This document shows positions 45,433 to 49,015 of a DNA stretch of 49,015 nucleotides, piece after piece. A program made the translations under genes and the position numbers. Below the pieces are notes generated by a model that was not told the DNA's origin, did not search any database, and was given only the letters and a program-made list of their open reading frames with translations. The DNA comes from Halomonas campaniensis (GTDB lineage Bacteria; Pseudomonadota; Gammaproteobacteria; Pseudomonadales; Halomonadaceae). The DNA is taken from assembly GCF_002211105.1 (NCBI RefSeq), contig NZ_JPUA01000026.1, forward strand, positions 1-49,015. Reading direction: 5' to 3'. Within the stretch, counting starts at the first letter, position 1, and each line of letters begins with the position of its first letter.

Positions 45433-46197
45433 CTAAACTGCACTGCGAAAACGCATGATCTGTTTACCATCTACAGGATCATCGATCACATGGGTATATA
45501 CCCCAAAAGTCTGCTGTAACCTGCTGGTGGTGAGTACTTCATTAGGGTGGCCGCTGTCGATCAGGCGGCCGCCATCCATCACGCCGATGCGGTCACACTC
45601 CATGGCTTGGTTAAGGTCGTGCAGCGAGATAATCACCGTGATCGGCAACTGCCTGACCAATTCAAGAATCGACAGTTGATGGCGAATATCCAAATGGTTG
45701 GTGGGTTCATCCAGTAGCAGGATTTTAGGCTTCTGGGCCAGCGCACGGGCAATGTGCACCCGCTGGCGCTCGCCGCCAGAAAGGGTGTGCCAAAGCCGAT
45801 CCGCCATATGCACCATATCGACATCTACCAGCGCCTGAACCACGATGGCATCATCTTCAGTTGACCAGGGGCGCAATGCAGTAAGAAAGGGCGTCCGGCC
45901 CAGCGCTACTACGTCACGCACGCTAATTCTATCGGTGGTGTCGGCCTGCTGCTCGACTAAGGCGATAGACTGAGCAATCGCCCGTTGCTTGAGGTTGTGC
46001 AGGGGCTGGCTACCTATCAGCACCTGTCCTGACTTGGGTTTGTTCAAGCCCGCCAACAGGCGAAGTAGCGACGTTTTGCCCGAGCCGTTCGGCCCCACCA
46101 GGCCAAAGGTTTGGCCGGGCTCGACGGTGAGATTGACGTCGCTAAGCAGTGGCGTGCCATGCACTGACCAAGCGAGCTGTTCAGCAGATAATCGCAT
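45433..46197 (-). CDS. ABC transporter ATPase (FecE/BtuD-like) of the second corrinoid/metal-chelate importer
   Basis: The 254-residue ATPase has Walker A GPNGSGKTSLLRLLAGL, Q-loop SIALVEQQAD, signature LSGGERQRVHIARAL, Walker B ILLLDEPTNHLDI and H-loop SLHDLNQAME. It is the last gene of a three-gene operon behind a cobalamin riboswitch. Its start overlaps the permease stop by one base (TAATG). By sequence it could serve siderophore, heme or cobalamin import. The riboswitch favours a corrinoid or cobalt complex. Confidence 0.9.
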   Translation of the reverse strand: MRLSAEQLAWSVHGTPLLSDVNLTVEPGQTFGLVGPNGSGKTSLLRLLAGLNKPKSGQVLIGSQPLHNLKQRAIAQSIALVEQQADTTDRISVRDVVALGRTPFLTALRPWSTEDDAIVVQALVDVDMVHMADRLWHTLSGGERQRVHIARALAQKPKILLLDEPTNHLDIRHQLSILELVRQLPITVIISLHDLNQAMECDRIGVMDGGRLIDSGHPNEVLTTSRLQQTFGVYTHVIDDPVDGKQIMRFRSAV

Positions 46198-47261
46198 TAA
46201 GACCTCTTGCCACGCACCAGAATCAGCGCAAAAGCCGGCGCGCCGATCAGCGAGGTAATCACCCCAATGGGAAGTACCTGGCCGGACACTAGCACCCGGG
46301 AAAGAATATCGGAACCAATCAAAAATACCGCGCCCGCTAAGGCGGTCGCTGGTACCAGCCGGGTATGACGGCTACCCACAATAAAACGCATGGCATGGGG
46401 AATCACCAGCCCAACAAAGCCAATCGCCCCCACAATAGACACCATCACCGCCGTGACCAGCGCCATGGCGATAATCAGCATGCCACGCACTGGGCGCACG
46501 GCGATCCCCATGGAGGCGGCGCTGTCGGCACCGAAGGTAAACGCATCCAGGGAGCGCCGATGCCATAGGCAAACCAGTAGCCCAAACAGCGCGGCAGGCA
46601 CCGCCAGGGACACATCGGCCCAGCGCACCCCGGAAAGATTGCCCATCAGCCAGAACATGATGCCCCGCGCCTGCTCGGCGCTCGCTGACTTGGTAATGAT
46701 AAACGCGGTCAGCGCATTGAACAGCTGTGATCCTGCAATGCCTGCCAGAATAATCGCTCCCGCTGCCTGAACGCCGCGACCACCACCTACACCGCTATTG
46801 GCCGCATGGGCTAGCATCACCACGATGCCAAAGGCGAGGAGGGCGCCCACAAAGGCACCCAGGGAGAGCGAAAGCGCCCCCGCGCCAATACCAGCGACGG
46901 CCACGGCCACTGCACCGGTAGACGCCCCAGCGGAAATGCCCATCAGGTAGGGGTCGGCTAAAGGATTTCGCAGCAGCGCCTGAAGCACGACTCCCGCCAG
47001 CGCCAAGCTGGTACCACAGCAGGCGGCCACGACGGCCCGGCTAAGCCGGTAGTTCCAGATAATGCCTGCATCGATCCGGTCAACCGCATAATCCGCGCCC
47101 AGTAGCTGATTGGCGAGTACTTTGAGAATGGTATCAACGGGAATCGGTGTCTCGCCGATGGCGGTGCCCGCGATCAGCGCCGCCACGAGCACCAGCGGCG
47201 TGATCCATAGCCAGCGCAGTCCAAAATCCGCCGTAGATAGCTGCGTTATCGCTAGGCTCAT
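46197..47261 (-). CDS. FecCD-family ABC permease of the second importer
   Basis: The 354-residue permease, with about ten helices, has YRLSRAVVAACCGTSLALAG, VVLQALLRNPLADPYLMGIS, IMFWLMGNLSGVRWADV, SMGIAVRPVRGML, GAIGFVGLVIPHAMRFIVG and PIGVITSLIGAPAFALILV. These are the same blocks as BtuC at 41971-42957, but the sequence is clearly distinct, so it is not a recent duplicate. Its start overlaps the binding-protein stop by four bases (ATGA). Confidence 0.92.
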   Translation of the reverse strand: MSLAITQLSTADFGLRWLWITPLVLVAALIAGTAIGETPIPVDTILKVLANQLLGADYAVDRIDAGIIWNYRLSRAVVAACCGTSLALAGVVLQALLRNPLADPYLMGISAGASTGAVAVAVAGIGAGALSLSLGAFVGALLAFGIVVMLAHAANSGVGGGRGVQAAGAIILAGIAGSQLFNALTAFIITKSASAEQARGIMFWLMGNLSGVRWADVSLAVPAALFGLLVCLWHRRSLDAFTFGADSAASMGIAVRPVRGMLIIAMALVTAVMVSIVGAIGFVGLVIPHAMRFIVGSRHTRLVPATALAGAVFLIGSDILSRVLVSGQVLPIGVITSLIGAPAFALILVRGKRS

Positions 47262-48274
47262 TCGTCAAATGCCATCGTCGCTAGCGCCTCGGCCAGTGTT
47301 TCAAGGCCGTAAATAGTGCGCATGGTAGCGCTCATGGCATGGGCATCCATCTCTACGATGCGGTTGTTTTTAACCGCCGTCATTTCACGGGTGACCGGAT
47401 CACTGCGCAGAAACTCACGCTTGGCTTCAATGTCGTCGGCAGGAAAGCGACGACGATCCATGCGAGCGATAACAAGCACATCGGGATCAGCCCTGGCGAT
47501 GCTCTCCCAGCCCACCGTGGGCCACTCCTCATCGGACTCGATCACATTGCGAATGCCGAGCTTGTCCATCATATAGCCCGGTGCGCCGAGTTGACCCGCA
47601 ACGAAGGGGCTAACCCCCAGGTCTGTCGATGAGAACCAGAAAGCCGCTGATAAATCGTCCGGTAAGTCCAGGCTGTTCGCCAGTGCTATTGCCCGCTCTT
47701 CGCGGTCGGTTAAGTCGGCTACAAGCGCCTCGCCAGCGTCTTGCACATCATATATCTGTGCTAGTTCGGTGATGCCTTTATAGATCGAATCCGTGGAGAA
47801 AGCGGCCGTGCGGGTGCCATCGCCGCCGGTAGAGTTATCCTTGGTGTCGCAGTCGGCGGGCATAATATAGGTGTTAATACCCAGCTCATGAAACTGCTCA
47901 CGGGTGGCGACACTGCCGGTGGGGCCTACGTGCCACTCGTACTGTACCGCCACCAGGTCAGGCCGTTTATTGACCACGGTCTCGAAACTCGGGTCGTCGT
48001 TGGCGATCCGCTCGATCGCTTCATTGGCATCAGCAAACTGGGGAAGAACCGGATTAAACCAAACCGAGGTGCCATTCACTCGATCAGCGAGCCCCAGCGA
48101 ATAGAGAATCTCCGTGGCTGACTGGCCTACTGTTACCGTTCGCTCCGGGGGCGACGCCACGCTGATCTCTACGCCGCAGTTGGTTAGCGTAAGCGGGTAG
48201 TCGGTGGAGGCGTAAGCCGCCTGGGCAAGGCCAACAGCGCTCGCGGCGATGGCCGTGGTCAATCTCAACATCAT
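47258..48274 (-). CDS. Periplasmic substrate-binding protein of the second importer
   Basis: The 338-residue protein starts at ATG 48274, five bases after GGGAG. In-frame codons further upstream would enter the riboswitch leader. A signal peptide (MMLRLTTAIAASAVGLAQAA, then YA) is followed by a cluster-9 binding protein: YPLTLTNCGVEISVASPPER, GQSATEILYSLGLADRV, KRPDLVAVQYEW and PTVGWESIARADPDVLVI. It differs from BtuF at 41048-41971 and resembles the branch often labelled putative F420-0 or iron-chelate binding. The cobalamin riboswitch in front argues for a corrinoid or cobalt-related ligand. Confidence 0.88.
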   Translation of the reverse strand: MMLRLTTAIAASAVGLAQAAYASTDYPLTLTNCGVEISVASPPERTVTVGQSATEILYSLGLADRVNGTSVWFNPVLPQFADANEAIERIANDDPSFETVVNKRPDLVAVQYEWHVGPTGSVATREQFHELGINTYIMPADCDTKDNSTGGDGTRTAAFSTDSIYKGITELAQIYDVQDAGEALVADLTDREERAIALANSLDLPDDLSAAFWFSSTDLGVSPFVAGQLGAPGYMMDKLGIRNVIESDEEWPTVGWESIARADPDVLVIARMDRRRFPADDIEAKREFLRSDPVTREMTAVKNNRIVEMDAHAMSATMRTIYGLETLAEALATMAFDE

Positions 48275-48353
48275 GTACACTCCCGTGCATGATGAGCTCC
48301 GCAATCGGACAGAAAACACTGACCGAGCCACTTCGCTCGATGTAAGTAATATA

Positions 48354-48512
48354 TCGGCAGTTCTCCTGACTGACGGGTCATGGCTAGCTCGCCTTCCCAG
48401 ACGCTGTGTCCAGTGGCATCAAAGAGCATCGCTCGCCGCCTACAGTTGCGGGGGCAGTTCCGGTTCGCGGCCAGCCGCGGCGGATTCTCTATTAAGTTCC
48501 GTGGGGAACACC
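48354..48512 (-). ncRNA. Cobalamin riboswitch controlling the second ABC importer
   Basis: Read on the minus strand, the leader shows GGTGTTCC...GGAACTTAATAGAGAA, GGAACTGCCCCCGCAACTGT, GATGCCACTGG, CTGGGAAGGCGAGC and the 3' block GTCAGTCAGGAGAACTGCC. These are the conserved segments of a cobalamin aptamer in the right order. It ends about 80 bp before the binding-protein start. No terminator T-run was seen, so translational control is likely. It is on the opposite strand from the btuB riboswitch and independent of it. Confidence 0.9.
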
Positions 48513-48865
48513 GACACTGGCCATTCTAGGTGGCAGGGGAATAGCGAACAACACAAAGCCTAAGGTTCTTATGAGATCCCGTCATAATGGTAATGTTATA
48601 ACATTATATTTTGAGGGCGTGTAAAAATCCAGTTGCATTCATAGCGTCAGCTGATATACACCCTCGCAAAGTTAATAGCTTGTAACAAATTGGCCTCGCC
48701 GCTATGCCTTCCTCTATACTGAATGCCTTTTAAATTCCCACTTTTTTATGAATGGTTTTATTACCACTCAACTAGTTACCATGAATCATATTCAAGCCCC
48801 ACGCTCCCTGGATCAGTTGGCTATTAGTGATCGGTTAGCGGGCTTAGCCAGCACGGGAGGTGCCG
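48513..48865. other. Divergent intergenic region with leader, promoter and palindrome
   Basis: This stretch carries the 5' leader of the minus-strand importer, a perfect 16-bp palindrome (48591-48606) and a TATAAT hexamer on the minus strand (48608-48603). It also contains a 41-codon reading frame (48748-48873) without a ribosome site that overlaps the chelatase start. No other gene is apparent. Confidence 0.65.
48590..48608. promoter_or_regulatory. Zur-box-like palindrome over the importer promoter
   Basis: TAATGTTATAACATTA (48591-48606) is a perfect inverted repeat. GTAATGTTATAACATTAT (48590-48607) differs at two of 18 positions from the alphaproteobacterial Zur motif as remembered (GTAATGTAATAACATTAC). 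It overlaps a minus-strand TATAAT, so a bound repressor would block transcription of the importer. The identity of the regulator is an inference. Confidence 0.45.
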
Positions 48866-49015
48866 GTGAGTGAGTTTCCCTTTGCGGCAGTGGTTGGCCA
48901 GGAGGCGCTGAAAACCGCGCTGCTACTGAACGCCATTAACCCGCGTATCGGCGGGGTGCTGATTAGTGGGCCAAGAGGCAGCGCGAAATCCACCTTAGCT
49001 CGGGCGCTGGCCGCC
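48866..49015 (+). CDS. ChlI/BchI-type chelatase AAA+ subunit (N-terminal fragment, cut by window edge)
   Basis: GTG 48866, with GGGAGG five bases upstream, opens a frame of 50 codons to the window end. The protein begins [20 protein letters not shown] and reaches the Walker A motif [14 protein letters not shown]. The pattern F-P-F-x-x-(V/I)-V-G-Q-E-x-x-K-x-A-L is diagnostic of magnesium-chelatase I-type AAA+ ATPases. In cobalamin-producing proteobacteria such a subunit often works with CobN as a cobalt chelatase motor, and the cob/btu neighbourhood fits that. No cobN gene is visible to its left. Confidence 0.82.
   Translation, partial: MSEFPFAAVVGQEALKTALLLNAINPRIGGVLISGPRGSAKSTLARALAA

Overview
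The window looks like chromosomal DNA of a halophilic or marine gammaproteobacterium, most like Halomonas or a close relative. The reasons are moderate-to-high GC coding sequence with clean Shine-Dalgarno sites, a Trk plus Kdp potassium-uptake locus, an Entner-Doudoroff (ED) sugar cluster with HexR-type operators, and a cobalamin salvage block with B12 riboswitches. The genus is an inference from gene content. No rRNA, tRNA, CRISPR array, complete insertion sequence or prophage gene was seen.

Layout. (1) 1-9729 is a potassium locus: the first 26 codons of trkA (minus), a complete kdpFABCDE operon (plus), then trkH (minus). (2) 9904-13638 is malE-malF-malG (minus) without malK. (3) 13930-16809 is zwf-pgl-eda (plus), with a consensus-quality HexR box in front. 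(4) 17055-18650 is a YidK-like Na+/sugar symporter. (5) 18956-23488 is one 1510-codon gene for a likely anti-phage STAND NTPase. It has an N-terminal DUF4297/Cap4-like nuclease domain and a long HEAT-like C-terminal region. It sits alone between sugar genes, differs in composition, and is the best candidate for an undescribed system. (6) 23725-28146 is a galactonate (De Ley-Doudoroff) operon, dgoR-dgoD-dgoK-dgoA-lactonase (minus). (7) 28329-33060 is edd-glk-aldo/keto reductase-fructokinase (minus), with two HexR-like boxes in front.

(8) 33341-38793 is a compact cobalamin lower-ligand and nucleotide-loop operon (plus): cobT, cbiB, cobD, cobU, cobS, cobC and a second, shorter CobU-like gene. 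The two CobU-like proteins have lost complementary motifs. (9) 38878-43727 is a cobalamin riboswitch followed by btuB-btuF-btuC-btuD. (10) 43731-45403 holds an SDR-family oxidoreductase (minus) and a Yip1-family membrane protein (plus). (11) 45433-48512 is a second FecCD-type ABC importer (minus) behind its own cobalamin riboswitch, with a Zur-box-like palindrome over the apparent promoter. (12) 48866 to the end is the start of a ChlI/BchI-type chelatase AAA+ subunit, cut by the window edge.

How the parts work together. Maltose, glucose, galactonate or galactose, and fructose all feed routes that end in pyruvate plus glyceraldehyde-3-phosphate. Glk, Zwf, Pgl, Edd and Eda form a complete ED route, and lactonase, DgoD, DgoK and DgoA form the parallel 2-keto-3-deoxy-galactonate route. 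HexR-like boxes tie zwf-pgl-eda to edd-glk. A shared TGTCTGACATTT operator core ties the symporter to dgoR. The right third is devoted to corrinoid capture (BtuB), transport (BtuFCD and the second importer) and remodelling (CobT/CbiB/CobD/CobU/CobS/CobC).
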